From positions 1-38,737 of the forward strand of contig JAJRXV010000153.1 in assembly GCA_024276115.1 (NCBI GenBank): a stretch of DNA of 38,737 bases, given 5' to 3'. Of this stretch, positions 1-8,129 are shown piece by piece (the stretch's first letter is position 1; the number at the start of each line of letters is the position of its first letter). The DNA is from Deltaproteobacteria bacterium (GTDB lineage Bacteria; Desulfobacterota; JAJRXV01). A program made the position numbers and the translations under genes. The notes under the pieces are model-generated. The model saw nothing but the letters and a program-made list of their open reading frames with translations, searched no databases and was not told where the DNA came from.

Positions 1-2
1 CG

Positions 3-1247
3 AACATCGCTATTTCCCCGAGGGAGTTCAAAGACTTCATCTCTGAGGAACTCGGCAAACGCGAGTACTCAAAGATGATCAACAACCAGCGATATGTTGT
101 CACCGAGTTGCGGTACGCACTCTTCCCGATGAAGTCTGGCGCGATATATTTACCGGGGATTGAGGGTGAGGCCGGAATCCTTTGCAAGACTAACCGACGA
201 ACGTTTTTTGGTGGGTATGCGACCACGCAGAGGAATCGTGGTTTTACGACGAATGATATTACGCTCAACGTAAAGAAGCTTCCGCCTTATAATATGAAAG
301 AAGATATTCCTCTATCAAATCTGGTAGGGAGTTTCAGCATAAAATCATCGCTTGGTAAGAAGTCTCTGAAGGTCGGTGATTCTACTACGCTTACGATTAC
401 GGTTTCTGGGACTGGTAACATCAGGGAGGGTGTTTTCCCTGAAGTCAAGACTCCTGAGCATTTCAAGTCGTATGATGACAAGCCTGAGGAGCGTATTTAT
501 GTCAGGATCGGTGGTATTTCTGGCAGTAAGACGTTTAAAAAGGCACTTGTACCGCTTAAAGAAGGTGATATTGTTCTGCCCCCACTCAAATTCGCGTACT
601 TTAATACCGCAAAAAACGCGTATGATGTTCTGAGTACTCCTGAGTATACGCTTAAAGTGAGTCCATCAGACGAAAAGCAGGGGATATCGACTATAGCCGG
701 TAGAAACGGGACGAAGCACGCTGTGAAGATCATCGGTCAAGATGTCCTACCGATTGTTACTTCGCTTGACGCGATAAAAGAGGAAAACCTCAATGTTATT
801 ACTGTTACAACTATTGTTTTAGTGTTGTTGCCGGGGATGGTATACCTTGTTTTTTTCATCATCGTGCGGCGAAAGCATAAGCACTTGTCAGACAGAAGCA
901 TTCTTAAGAAGAGGAAAGCTTACCGAGTATTCATTAGTGATATGAAAAGAGTAAAAGAGATGCCTAAAGATGACTCTAAGGAGTTTAGCATGGCTCTTTC
1001 GGGCGCGTTTAAGAAATATATCGGTGATAAAATGGTTGTTTCTGGTGTCGCTATGACTCCGAAAGAGTTGAGCTATATTCTTGCGGAAAAGAAGCTGCCT
1101 GCTGATATCGTTTCATCTGTTTCTAGGGCTACTGAAAAACTTGAGCGTGTGCAATTCGCTTCGGAGAAATTTTCTGTAGATGAGAAGAAAGAGTTGGTGA
1201 AGTTGTTGAATAATGCAGCGAAAAAAATTGAGAAGAAGGTAAAATAG
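3..1247 (+). CDS. batD: BatD-family aerotolerance protein, C-terminal part (5' partial)
   Basis: The reading frame is open to the left edge (codons from base 3), so the ATG at 75 in the ORF track is internal and the N-terminus lies outside the window. What is seen: beta-rich repeats with a motif of the type SGAIYLPGI, a second Ig-like stretch with VGDSTTLTITVSGTGN, then one membrane segment (about residues 240-265 of the track protein) followed by a basic, helical cytoplasmic tail of about 120 residues. This layout is that of BatD (oxygen-tolerance family), a membrane-anchored partner of BatA/B VWA proteins and TPR proteins BatC/E. The next gene, a TPR/SH3 protein one base after the stop, supports the assignment. 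Function in the family is poorly defined (aerotolerance, envelope stress), so the biochemical role is unknown. Confidence 0.85.
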   Translation, partial: NIAISPREFKDFISEELGKREYSKMINNQRYVVTELRYALFPMKSGAIYLPGIEGEAGILCKTNRRTFFGGYATTQRNRGFTTNDITLNVKKLPPYNMKEDIPLSNLVGSFSIKSSLGKKSLKVGDSTTLTITVSGTGNIREGVFPEVKTPEHFKSYDDKPEERIYVRIGGISGSKTFKKALVPLKEGDIVLPPLKFAYFNTAKNAYDVLSTPEYTLKVSPSDEKQGISTIAGRNGTKHAVKIIGQDVLPIVTSLDAIKEENLNVITVTTIVLVLLPGMVYLVFFIIVRRKHKHLSDRSILKKRKAYRVFISDMKRVKEMPKDDSKEFSMALSGAFKKYIGDKMVVSGVAMTPKELSYILAEKKLPADIVSSVSRATEKLERVQFASEKFSVDEKKELVKLLNNAAKKIEKKVK

Positions 1248-1248
1248 C

Positions 1249-1989
1249 ATGAAAAAGCTGTTGTTTGTGATCCTCGCGACATTATTTTGCTCAACCGCTT
1301 ACTGCGGTGAAGCACCGCAGTATTTCATAAAAGCTAATGAAGCTTATCAGAATAGTGATTTCAAGCAGGCGATCGAACTGTATGAGGCTGTGGCGCAAGA
1401 AGCTAAAAGCGGCGCGGTTTATTATAACCTTGGCAACAGCTATTTTAGGGATGGCAAAATCGGGATTGCGCTCGCTAACTATCTTCGCGCGCGAAAATAT
1501 ACTCCGAACAATAGTGACCTAGAGGAAAATATAAAGTATCTGCGTACGCTTACAGAGGATAATATTGAGAATAAGGGTTTGTTCAGGTACGTGTCACGAG
1601 TGTTTTTTTTCTATAAATACTTCAACATTAAGAAACTCTTGCTGATTCTTCTTACCCTGAATGTTCTCTTTTTTGCTTTGTTGACTGTTATGCTTTATTC
1701 CAACAAAGAGCTGTTTAAGTGGATGAAATATCTTGTGTTACTGCTTATGGCACTATCATTGACCGCGTCTGTTGTAAACTACAAAGTTTTTCATCATGAT
1801 AAAATCGGTGTTGTCACAAGCGCTGAAATCTCAGTGAGGTCGGGTAAGTCTATCAACGATACAACACTATTCAACCTGCATGAAGGAACAGAGTTCCGTA
1901 TTATCAAGGAAAGTGGCGACTGGATAAAAATCCTGCTCAGTGATAAGAAAAAAGGTTGGATACAAAAATCCGCCGCCGAAACAGTATAA
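1249..1989 (+). CDS. BatE-like TPR and SH3 domain membrane protein
   Basis: The ATG lies one base after the batD stop, so the two genes are probably cotranslated. The 246-residue product begins with a signal peptide (MKKLLFVILATLFCSTAYC), followed by two to three TPR units (about residues 25-90, including AVYYNLGNSYFRDGKIGIAL), two membrane helices (about 125-150 and 155-178) and a C-terminal bacterial SH3 domain (about 185-246, ending in GWIQKSAAETV). The combination TPR-TM-TM-SH3 directly after batD is the usual architecture of BatE. It presumably sits in the inner membrane with both soluble domains in the periplasm and acts as a scaffold in the Bat complex; that is inference from the family. 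This appears to be the last gene of the bat operon, as the next gene is convergent. Confidence 0.82.
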   Translation: MKKLLFVILATLFCSTAYCGEAPQYFIKANEAYQNSDFKQAIELYEAVAQEAKSGAVYYNLGNSYFRDGKIGIALANYLRARKYTPNNSDLEENIKYLRTLTEDNIENKGLFRYVSRVFFFYKYFNIKKLLLILLTLNVLFFALLTVMLYSNKELFKWMKYLVLLLMALSLTASVVNYKVFHHDKIGVVTSAEISVRSGKSINDTTLFNLHEGTEFRIIKESGDWIKILLSDKKKGWIQKSAAETV

Positions 1990-2032
1990 AAAGTTATGTT
2001 GTCTAATGCAACAAAATAGAAAATATGTTTTA

Positions 2033-3460
2033 TTACTTACTGCTCAGTACTCCGCTATCTTTCAATGCGTAAATAGTTTCACTCCAAGACGCGACATACA
2101 AATAACCATTTGAGCCAATTACTGGCTGTGAAGTGACTATCCCTCTAGTTTCATAATTCCAACGTGGCTTTCCGTCCGCAGTGAACGAATAGACATTATT
2201 GTCATTTGCTCCAATATACACGTTGCCATTTTTGTCGATTACTGGTGCTGAGAGCACCATGTCGCCTAACTGCTTGTTCCACAACATTCCACCGTTAAGA
2301 GTTAACGCGTATACTGTGCTGTCGTTTGAACCGAAGTAAATACGACCATCTTCGCTGATTGCCGGCGATGAGTAAATCGATCCCTGAGTTTTGTGCGTCC
2401 AGTTTAGGGTGCCTTTTTTGCTAAGGCTGTAGAAAAATTCGTCTAAAGAGCCGAAGTAAATGTTTCCGCTCTTATCAATCGCAGGTGTTGAAATAATTTG
2501 GTCACCAGCCTCAAAAGTCCAGAGTTGTTTCCCAGACTTGTTAAGTGCGTAGAAAACATAGTCTTTTGAGCCGAAGTAGACGTTTCCGTCATCGTCGATT
2601 GCTGGTGATGAGTAGATTCCCGCCCCAGTCCTGAATTTCCATACCAGTTTTCCGTTCAGGTCTATTACGTGTAGATTTTTGTCATCGCTACCAAAGTATA
2701 TTCTACCGTCTTTTATCGTGCAGGGGGAGTTAATAAGACCCGCTGTTTTGTATGTCCACTTTAACTTACCCGCAGGGGAGAGTGCGTAGAATGTATTGTC
2801 ATTCGCTCCAAAGTATATAGTACCGTCATCTCCGACAGCTGGGACTGATCGAATAACTCCGTTAGTCTCGAAATACCATACTACTTTTCCATCTTTAATC
2901 GCATAGAGTTTTTTGTTTGTATTACCGGTGTAGATTGTACCGTCACCGGCGATAGCGCATGATGTGTATGATCCGTCAGTCTTGAGCTCCCAACTTAGCT
3001 TTGGATTGGTGGGGCCGTAAGAAGTACTTGTACCATTATGTTTTGGTCCCCCACGAAACATTTTCCACACGTATTGGGGGGCTTGAGGGGCTTTGGAGTG
3101 TACTGTCAGGTTTATAGTCGCCTTTTCAGTAAAAACGCCATCGTTGACTTTAAGAGTAATCACATATTTACCTTCTGCGTGCGGAGTCAATGTAGCTTTC
3201 ATGTTTTTGTGTGAATTGATTGTTGGTTTTGTTCCTGAAGGCGATTCGGTGACTTTCCAGCTGTATGTCAGAGAATCTCCCTCACTATCGTGACTCAATG
3301 AGGCGTCAAGTGTGGCTGTTTCTCCGAGACTGATTGACTGGTCAGTGCCGGCATTTGCTCTAGGAGGGGTATTCCCCACTTTTTTTTGCTTTTGGAGTAG
3401 TATTATCGCGCCTGCTACCAAGATGATGATTATAATAAAAGACAGTACTTTTTTTGACAT
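2033..3460 (-). CDS. PKD-like domain plus PQQ-repeat beta-propeller protein, membrane-anchored or secreted
   Basis: I prefer the ATG at 3460 to the GTG at 3475 of the ORF track, because the sequence AAGGAG that would be the ribosome binding site lies inside the longer version. The product starts with a hydrophobic N-terminal segment (VLSFIIIIILVAGAIILL), then a PKD/cadherin-like Ig domain (about 30-125; GTDQSISLGETATLDASLSH) and about eight PQQ-type propeller repeats of about 40 residues, each with variants of W.F.T.G.I.SSPAI...G.IYFGS.D...YAL. PQQ-like propellers of this type occur in BamB and in many exported sensors or binding scaffolds; no enzyme motif is visible, so I read it as a protein-protein or ligand-binding propeller facing the periplasm. 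The repeats cause periodic similarity in the DNA. It is probably transcribed separately from smpB, 91 bp upstream. Confidence 0.8.
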   Translation of the reverse strand: MSKKVLSFIIIIILVAGAIILLQKQKKVGNTPPRANAGTDQSISLGETATLDASLSHDSEGDSLTYSWKVTESPSGTKPTINSHKNMKATLTPHAEGKYVITLKVNDGVFTEKATINLTVHSKAPQAPQYVWKMFRGGPKHNGTSTSYGPTNPKLSWELKTDGSYTSCAIAGDGTIYTGNTNKKLYAIKDGKVVWYFETNGVIRSVPAVGDDGTIYFGANDNTFYALSPAGKLKWTYKTAGLINSPCTIKDGRIYFGSDDKNLHVIDLNGKLVWKFRTGAGIYSSPAIDDDGNVYFGSKDYVFYALNKSGKQLWTFEAGDQIISTPAIDKSGNIYFGSLDEFFYSLSKKGTLNWTHKTQGSIYSSPAISEDGRIYFGSNDSTVYALTLNGGMLWNKQLGDMVLSAPVIDKNGNVYIGANDNNVYSFTADGKPRWNYETRGIVTSQPVIGSNGYLYVASWSETIYALKDSGVLSSK

Positions 3461-3494
3461 GTATTTCTCCTTCACGCTGGACTAGTAAAAAAAA

Positions 3495-3523
3495 ACAATA
3501 TCAGAAGTCCGGTTATTAATCAA
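3495..3523 (-). promoter_or_regulatory. Possible sigma70 promoter for the PQQ propeller gene
   Basis: On the minus strand TTGATT and TATTGT are separated by exactly 17 bases (4/6 matches each), 35 bases upstream of the preferred start. Moderate match only; readthrough from smpB is also possible. Confidence 0.35.
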
Positions 3524-3535
3524 GTAATTGTTAAG

Positions 3536-3562
3536 AAAATAGAACCAAGTTTTATCTATTTT
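3536..3562 (-). terminator. AT-rich inverted repeat at the 3' end of smpB
   Basis: AAAATAGA and TCTATTTT form a perfect 8-bp inverted repeat spanning the smpB stop codon, with an 11-base loop. It lacks a clear U-tract (CTTAAC follows), so it is at best a weak terminator or a 3' stabilising hairpin. Confidence 0.3.
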
Positions 3563-4004
3563 GTTTGAACGCTCTATCCACCTGGAGCTTGGCGTCTTTC
3601 TTTTTCATTGTTTCTCGCTTGTCGTATAGTTTTTTACCACGACCAAGCGCAAGTTCGAGCTTACATAGACCTTCTTTAAAATATATCTTAAGTGGTATTA
3701 GCGTCAACCCTTTTTCCTGAGTCTTACCGATAAGTTTTCTTATCTCGCGTTTATGTAAAAGGAGTTTACGCTTTTGTGTCGGTTCGTGGTTGAACCTGTT
3801 CGCGAAAGGGTAGGGGCTTATGTGCATTCCAAAAACAAAGACCTCACCATCTATTATCCTGGCGTGCGATTCCTTAAGGTTGACTTTGCCAAGACGTAAT
3901 GACTTCACCTCGGTGCCGGTAAGGACTATACCAGTCTCATAAGTATCCTCTATAAAGTACTCAAAGCGCGCTTTTTTATTTTGCGCAATTATTTTTATTC
4001 CCAT
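3552..4004 (-). CDS. smpB: SsrA-binding protein SmpB
   Basis: This 150-residue protein has full SmpB length and signatures: [27 protein letters not shown] near residue 33, a central HISPY segment, LLLHKREI, and the basic C-terminal tail [14 protein letters not shown] followed by a lysine/arginine-rich end. SmpB binds tmRNA and delivers it to stalled ribosomes for trans-translation; the C-terminal tail enters the empty mRNA channel. The gene follows the RseC-family gene by three bases, so both likely share the promoter at 4475-4503. I looked for an adjacent ssrA (tmRNA) gene and do not see one in this window. Confidence 0.96.
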   Translation of the reverse strand: MGIKIIAQNKKARFEYFIEDTYETGIVLTGTEVKSLRLGKVNLKESHARIIDGEVFVFGMHISPYPFANRFNHEPTQKRKLLLHKREIRKLIGKTQEKGLTLIPLKIYFKEGLCKLELALGRGKKLYDKRETMKKKDAKLQVDRAFKQNR

Positions 4005-4007
4005 GTT

Positions 4008-4442
4008 TTAACCGATCACCTGAATTATTCGCGGAGCATATCTGTCATCATTACGCTTTCTGGTGACGAGTTTTACGATAATCAGACTGGCGATAAGAAA
4101 TATTAAAGCGCTAAGCGCCGAGAAAGCGTCTTTTGACATAGCATCCTGAAAATGTCCGTGGAGCCAGCCACCGACAGTCGCTCCGATTACTAATAATATT
4201 AGTGGAAATACATAAAGTAAGAGTGATGTTTTTAGTATTGTTGATGTCTGCATCTCAAACTTTACGGTGTCTCCGGCGGTGGCGCCGATTTCATTGATAG
4301 CCTGAATCGTTACTGCTTTATCACTGCCTCCTGGGTGGCACATGCTTTTTGACGCGCAATTTTCACATGAACCGGTGCGCTCTGCTCTGATAAAAGCGTA
4401 CCTTCCCTCAACTTTTTCGACTATTCCGGTTTCCTGAATCAA
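4008..4442 (-). CDS. RseC/MucC-family (SoxR-reducing) membrane protein
   Basis: A TTG start at 4442 is chosen because AGGAG lies seven bases upstream and the protein begins correctly (MIQETGIVEKVEGRYAFI). The 144-residue product has the N-terminal OB-like segment with a cysteine cluster (GSCENCASKSMCHPGG; C26, C29, C35) and two membrane helices (about 70-92 and 104-126). This is the RseC_MucC architecture, found in RseC of the sigmaE operon and RsxC-associated SoxR reducers; the cysteines may bind a metal or Fe-S centre. The partner complex (Rnf/Rsx) or sigmaE regulators are not in this window, so its exact redox or stress role is unknown here. First gene of a two-gene unit with smpB. Confidence 0.85.
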   Translation of the reverse strand: MIQETGIVEKVEGRYAFIRAERTGSCENCASKSMCHPGGSDKAVTIQAINEIGATAGDTVKFEMQTSTILKTSLLLYVFPLILLVIGATVGGWLHGHFQDAMSKDAFSALSALIFLIASLIIVKLVTRKRNDDRYAPRIIQVIG

Positions 4443-4474
4443 TAAATCGCTCCTGACAAATCAATTAAGCAACC

Positions 4475-4503
4475 ATCATAATGAATTAAATGAAAAGTGT
4501 CAA
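4475..4503 (-). promoter_or_regulatory. Strong sigma70-type promoter for rseC-like gene and smpB
   Basis: On the minus strand TTGACA (6/6) and TATGAT (5/6) are spaced by exactly 17 bases. The -10 ends 32 bases before the TTG start at 4442, leaving a short leader with the AGGAG site. Confidence 0.75.
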
Positions 4504-4506
4504 TGA

Positions 4507-4534
4507 ATTACTTGATATACATTACTTGATATAC
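4507..4534. repeat. Exact 14-bp tandem duplication upstream of the rseC promoter
   Basis: ATTACTTGATATAC occurs twice head to tail, directly upstream of the -35 box of the rseC/smpB promoter. It may be an activator site pair or simple slippage duplication. Confidence 0.6.
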
Positions 4535-4586
4535 ACTGCCATTAGATACCCAAATTGCAGGACTGTTGTTACAGCTAATACGATAT

Positions 4587-6110
4587 TTACTCTTCAATCT
4601 TGAATTTTCTTACAAGACCGTTTAAGTCGTCAGAAATTTTCGCGAGCTCTATTGATGAATTAGCGATTTCTCCTGTAGAGTGAGTGAATTGTTTTACTAC
4701 TGTAGCGTTATTTTCACTTGTAGTCGCAAGTTCTTCAATTGCTTTTTTCACTTCTGATGATGTGTGAATCTGATTCTCGGTTATCGCGGATATATCTTTT
4801 ATAAATGCTGATGTGCTTTTTATCCCTTTCATGATATCGGTGAAAGATTTTCCAGCATCGCCGGCGAGTGTCACTCCATGTTGTATTGTCTGAGCGTTAT
4901 TATCTATAATGCGACTTATCTCTTTTGTCGATGAGGCGCTTCGCTCGGCAAGCTTTCGTACCTCTTCTGCGACGACCGCGAACCCTTTGCCTTGTTCCCC
5001 TGCTTTTGCCGCTTCAATTGCGGCATTTAGTGCCAGCAGGTTAGTTTGACTCGCAATTTCACTTATAACTGATATGATACTGTCAATTTTTTTAGAATCT
5101 GTCTCAATAAGACCAATGCTGTTTATAACATTGTTAAGTGTTTTTTCTCCTGTGCCTATCTGTGTTTCTGTTGTTTTGTAAAGTGCTGAGAGCTTTTTGG
5201 CTCTGTCATCAATCTCTTTTGTAGACACCTCCATGGTAAGCATTGAAACTGAAGATTCCGCGGCCGCGCCCGCCTGTATTTCAATTCCGTTTGACATTTC
5301 ATTCGCGGCTGAAGTCATCTCTTCTGTCGATGAAGCCATCTCCTCGGCAGAGCTTGAAATTGACAGGACTGTACTTTTTATTTCCATTATAATTCCAGAG
5401 ATTTTATTAGTGAATATATTTAACCAATTCGCAAGCTCTCCTATTTCATCTTTGTGAGAAATATCAATATGTGTCGTGAGATCTCCCTCACTGATAAGCT
5501 TAAAACTTTTTATCATTAATGAGAGTCTCGTTGAAACAAGTTTCTTAAAGGTGATTGATATACCAAATAATAGAAATATGACCTCAATGATTACTACTGT
5601 TACAAGCACAAGTAAAAAACTACGAAGAGATTTAAGGTTTTCGCCCTCAATTTTTTTTATATCTTTATTAAGTTCAGCTTCGTTTATATAAATCGCGACT
5701 ATTCCGAGCTTACTATTATCAAAAATAATATCTTGGACAAGTTTATTGTCCTTTTTGGAATAACTTGTTGAAGCTTTTTCAGCAATTATATTACCGTCTG
5801 TGTCAATGTAGCTTACCTTTGAAATATCTTTGTCTTTTATCGCTTCTTCGGCATACTTACTTAAACTATCAAAATCGTAGTTGTTAATTGCCCCCGCGGC
5901 AATATTTGACATAAAGTTTAAAAGCCGCTCCCCCTTCTTATCAACTTTTTCCTTAGCTTCTATCACTATTCTATCAAATGTGTTTTTCTGAACTGAGTAC
6001 AGTAGAACTGCGGCTATACTCATCCCAAGAACAGCTATGATGATAACAACAAGTGAAAACTTAGTACTGAGCTTATTAGTCGATAGTTTCAACTTTTCAA
6101 TTATATCCAT
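4587..6110 (-). CDS. Methyl-accepting chemotaxis protein
   Basis: The 507-residue protein has the classic MCP layout: a short cytoplasmic start, TM1 (about 18-42), a periplasmic sensor region of about 115 residues that looks like a single small PAS/Cache-type domain ([16 protein letters not shown]), TM2 (about 160-188), a HAMP domain (about 190-240; [20 protein letters not shown]), and a long coiled-coil signalling domain. The hairpin tip [34 protein letters not shown] is highly conserved and contacts CheA/CheW. There is no C-terminal CheR-tether pentapeptide. The start is supported by GAGG five bases before the ATG. No che genes are adjacent, so this is an orphan transducer; its ligand is unknown. 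Confidence 0.95.
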   Translation of the reverse strand: MDIIEKLKLSTNKLSTKFSLVVIIIAVLGMSIAAVLLYSVQKNTFDRIVIEAKEKVDKKGERLLNFMSNIAAGAINNYDFDSLSKYAEEAIKDKDISKVSYIDTDGNIIAEKASTSYSKKDNKLVQDIIFDNSKLGIVAIYINEAELNKDIKKIEGENLKSLRSFLLVLVTVVIIEVIFLLFGISITFKKLVSTRLSLMIKSFKLISEGDLTTHIDISHKDEIGELANWLNIFTNKISGIIMEIKSTVLSISSSAEEMASSTEEMTSAANEMSNGIEIQAGAAAESSVSMLTMEVSTKEIDDRAKKLSALYKTTETQIGTGEKTLNNVINSIGLIETDSKKIDSIISVISEIASQTNLLALNAAIEAAKAGEQGKGFAVVAEEVRKLAERSASSTKEISRIIDNNAQTIQHGVTLAGDAGKSFTDIMKGIKSTSAFIKDISAITENQIHTSSEVKKAIEELATTSENNATVVKQFTHSTGEIANSSIELAKISDDLNGLVRKFKIEE

Positions 6111-6138
6111 AACAACCTCAAAAATAGTAATTTTTATT

Positions 6139-6160
6139 GCTTTGTCACAAGCTACAAAGC
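6139..6160 (-). terminator. Inverted repeat after the rhodanese gene
   Basis: GCTTTGT and ACAAAGC form a perfect 7-bp stem with an 8-base loop one base after the rhodanese stop codon. It is followed by A-rich rather than T-rich sequence, so it may stabilise or weakly terminate the message. Confidence 0.35.
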
Positions 6161-6161
6161 C

Positions 6162-6941
6162 TTATTTTGCACCTACTCCGCCACTCAAAAAATTATAATT
6201 TTTATAACCCTTCTCTTCTAGGTGATACTGCAACCACCTTACCTGTTTCCCTACCGCGTCAAAGATATACAGCTCCTTATTCTTGAATGTACCTTTTTCA
6301 AGAAGACCTAAAAGTCTGTCTAACGGAATATTCTTGATTCCTTTGATCTCAGGGGTCTGTTTCCTCTGGAATGGCTCGCGAACATCAATGACGATGGCGC
6401 CAGAGCCTTCTCCCTTAGATTTGAACTCCGCGAGTGTTAACATCTTTGCCTTTAAATCTGATTTAGGTATGATTTTGCTGGTATCTACCGGCGACTTGCC
6501 TAACAGAACACCTTTGTCAGGGTTTGCCGTTATCCAGTCAAATATACCAGCGTCATAGGCGTAAACATTATCAAAACCTGCTCCCATAGCTTTTTTTGTC
6601 GATTTATAGCTTTTCTTGCATGTATGACCGTTGCAATAAAACACCAGCTTTTTAGCGCCATCTTTACTCCTAACCCCCTCTAAGTCTTTTTCAAAAGACT
6701 TAGAGGCTACCGGTACGTGTTTCGCTTTTTCTATATGAACTACGTCAAATTCAAACTTGGAGCGGACATCCACAATAATGACATCATCATACTGGTTAAG
6801 CAACTCCTCGGTCTCAATTACTTTTACCTCGGGGTAATCTTTCCGGTAAGGGAAGTCATCAGCCGCTTTTGTTGATACGCTAAAAGAAGTGAGGATAAGT
6901 ATTATTAATAGCGCGGTAAAAAGAATGTTTCTTGTATTCAT
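6162..6941 (-). CDS. Exported tandem rhodanese-domain protein
   Basis: The start at 6941 has AAGGAG eight bases upstream. The product has a signal peptide (about residues 1-26) and two rhodanese folds. The first (about 38-140) keeps an active-site cysteine in the loop after FYCNGHTCKKS (C103); the second (about 165-258) has the rhodanese frame VIDVREPFQRK and a loop starting IFDAVGKQ in which aspartate replaces the catalytic cysteine, so it is probably structural. Rhodaneses transfer sulfane sulfur or bind other thiols; a periplasmic location suggests sulfur handling or redox sensing outside the cytoplasm, which is inference. It is separated from the MCP by 51 bases and may be cotranscribed with it. 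Confidence 0.85.
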   Translation of the reverse strand: MNTRNILFTALLIILILTSFSVSTKAADDFPYRKDYPEVKVIETEELLNQYDDVIIVDVRSKFEFDVVHIEKAKHVPVASKSFEKDLEGVRSKDGAKKLVFYCNGHTCKKSYKSTKKAMGAGFDNVYAYDAGIFDWITANPDKGVLLGKSPVDTSKIIPKSDLKAKMLTLAEFKSKGEGSGAIVIDVREPFQRKQTPEIKGIKNIPLDRLLGLLEKGTFKNKELYIFDAVGKQVRWLQYHLEEKGYKNYNFLSGGVGAK

Positions 6942-6976
6942 GATTTAATCTCCTTTTATATAATAAGTATTAACTA

Positions 6977-7004
6977 ATGTTACCCTCTGTAATGTAAAAG
7001 TCAA
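6977..7004 (-). promoter_or_regulatory. Possible promoter for the rhodanese gene
   Basis: TTGACT (5/6) and TAACAT (4/6) are 16 bases apart on the minus strand, 35 bases upstream of the ATG. Confidence 0.35.
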
Positions 7005-7068
7005 GGTGGAGGTAGTAGAAAATTATTTATTTGATTTTTTTGAAAAATGACTTAAAGTAATACTTGAA

Positions 7069-7082
7069 GCTTTTTAAAAAGC
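7069..7082. repeat. 14-bp perfect palindrome next to the CoA-binding gene RBS
   Basis: GCTTTTTAAAAAGC is self-complementary and directly precedes the ribosome binding site AGGGGG of the 7095 gene. It could be an operator for a dimeric repressor, or chance in AT-rich DNA. Confidence 0.35.
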
Positions 7083-7094
7083 AGGGGGTGCTGT

Positions 7095-7463
7095 ATGAAA
7101 AAGGTTGCGGTTTTAGGCGCGTCAAACGATACTGAAAAATATGGACACAAAGCTGTTAGAGCTTACCAGAAGCAAGGGTGGGAGGTATACCCTGTAAATC
7201 CGAAGGAGTCGGAGGTATGCAGTATAAAGAGCTTCAAGGATATTGATGAGTTACCAGACGATATTGACAGGATATCCTTTTATATTAACCCAAAAGTTGG
7301 TATCACGTTGCTCGCTAAGGTCAAGGCGAAGGGGATCAAAGAGGTATTCATAAACCCCGGCGCTGAAAGTGATGACCTGCTCGACAAAGCTGATGAACTC
7401 GGAATAAATCTGACATTTGCCTGCTCTATACGTGATATCGGGGAGGCACCGGGTGACTTCTAA
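7095..7463 (+). CDS. CoA-binding domain protein (YccU-like)
   Basis: This small protein of 122 residues is a single Rossmann-type CoA_binding_2 domain: MKKVAVLGASNDTEKYGHKA at the N-terminus, VYPVNPKESEV after the second strand, and VFINPGAESDDLLDKA as the third conserved block. Family members (YccU and relatives) bind CoA or an adenine dinucleotide; no catalytic residue is known and the physiological role is undefined. The ATG is preceded by AGGGGGTG. The next gene on the plus strand, a nuclease, begins 138 bases later and may be independent. Its divergent neighbour is the rhodanese gene. Confidence 0.88.
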   Translation: MKKVAVLGASNDTEKYGHKAVRAYQKQGWEVYPVNPKESEVCSIKSFKDIDELPDDIDRISFYINPKVGITLLAKVKAKGIKEVFINPGAESDDLLDKADELGINLTFACSIRDIGEAPGDF

Positions 7464-7475
7464 CAGGCGCGCCTC
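7464..7475 (+). repeat. CAGGCGCGCCTC copy of a dispersed palindromic motif
   Basis: This motif follows the TAA of the CoA-binding gene immediately. Near-identical CAGGCRCGCCTG palindromes occur at 24980 and 29173; here the T-tract is absent. Confidence 0.45.
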
Positions 7476-7482
7476 AGGTTGC

Positions 7483-7541
7483 TGGATCTACTTGGATTTA
7501 TTAAGATTTACAGATCCTGAAATAAATTCAGGGTGACGGTT
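7483..7541 (+). repeat. REP-like repeat fragment
   Basis: The stretch containing AGATCCTGAAATAAATTCAG is closely related to bases 30624-30683 (same order: GGATCTAC, ATTTATAA, AGATCCTGAAAT, AATTCAGG, GACRGTTT). It corresponds to one half of the palindromic doublet at 30605-30677 and therefore looks like a second, partial copy of a dispersed repeat. Confidence 0.65.
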
Positions 7542-7601
7542 TAATGGCTGTGCAGAAGTCTTTTATTGGTGGTTCATTGCCGCTTTTCTTAGAGGTGGAT
7601 T

Positions 7602-8123
7602 TTGCGTAAAGAAACAGACTTTAAGCTGATGCTATTTATTGTTCTTATTGTGTCTACTGCAATGGTAGTCTCAAGGAGCGCTAGAAAGCGGGGCAGCATC
7701 AAAATAGAGGGTAATAATATCGTTACAGGTAGTGAGTCAGGTACTACCCCGCTGAAAGAAGGGGTAGAGGTCTTTTGCACTTTTGTTATCGATGGTGACA
7801 CCATTATCGTCAGTGATGGTACGAAGGTGCGACTGCTCGGGATCGATACCCCCGAACGGGGTGAACCGTACTATAAAGTGGCGAAGGATTATCTCATAGG
7901 CGCGGTAAGTAAGAAGCGCGTAGTCCTGAAGTTTGACCAGCGTCGTAGAGATAAGTACGGGCGTACGCTGGCGTATGTCTACCGTGATGGAGAACACATC
8001 AACGCTGAGATCATCCGCCGCGGTCTTGGTGAAGTGTACAGAAAAGAGAAGTACGTCTACAAAGAGGAGTTCAGCAGACTCGAAAAGGAAGCGAAGAGTA
8101 AGCGATTCGGTATATGGAGGTGA
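7602..8123 (+). CDS. Membrane-anchored staphylococcal-type thermonuclease
   Basis: The start is TTG at 7602, supported by AGAGGTGG just upstream. The 173-residue product has an N-terminal membrane anchor or signal (LMLFIVLIVSTAMVV), a short linker and an SNase OB-fold (about 55-173). Catalytic and metal-binding residues are present: FVIDGDTI, VRLLGIDTPERG (R77, D82, E85) and KYGRTLAYVY (R121). The family cleaves DNA and RNA with Ca2+. An exported or membrane-tethered form suggests extracellular or periplasmic nucleic acid degradation, for nutrition or DNA uptake; that part is inference. It ends six bases from the convergent heme-protein gene. Confidence 0.92.
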   Translation: MRKETDFKLMLFIVLIVSTAMVVSRSARKRGSIKIEGNNIVTGSESGTTPLKEGVEVFCTFVIDGDTIIVSDGTKVRLLGIDTPERGEPYYKVAKDYLIGAVSKKRVVLKFDQRRRDKYGRTLAYVYRDGEHINAEIIRRGLGEVYRKEKYVYKEEFSRLEKEAKSKRFGIWR

Positions 8124-8129
8124 GTATGG

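Noticed and set aside
2033-3000. Tandem DNA repeats in the PQQ gene
   Set aside because: The about 120-bp periodicity is explained by the coded propeller blades, not by a DNA repeat element.
3552-4586. ssrA (tmRNA) gene next to smpB
   Set aside because: No tmRNA-like acceptor or tag sequence found around smpB.
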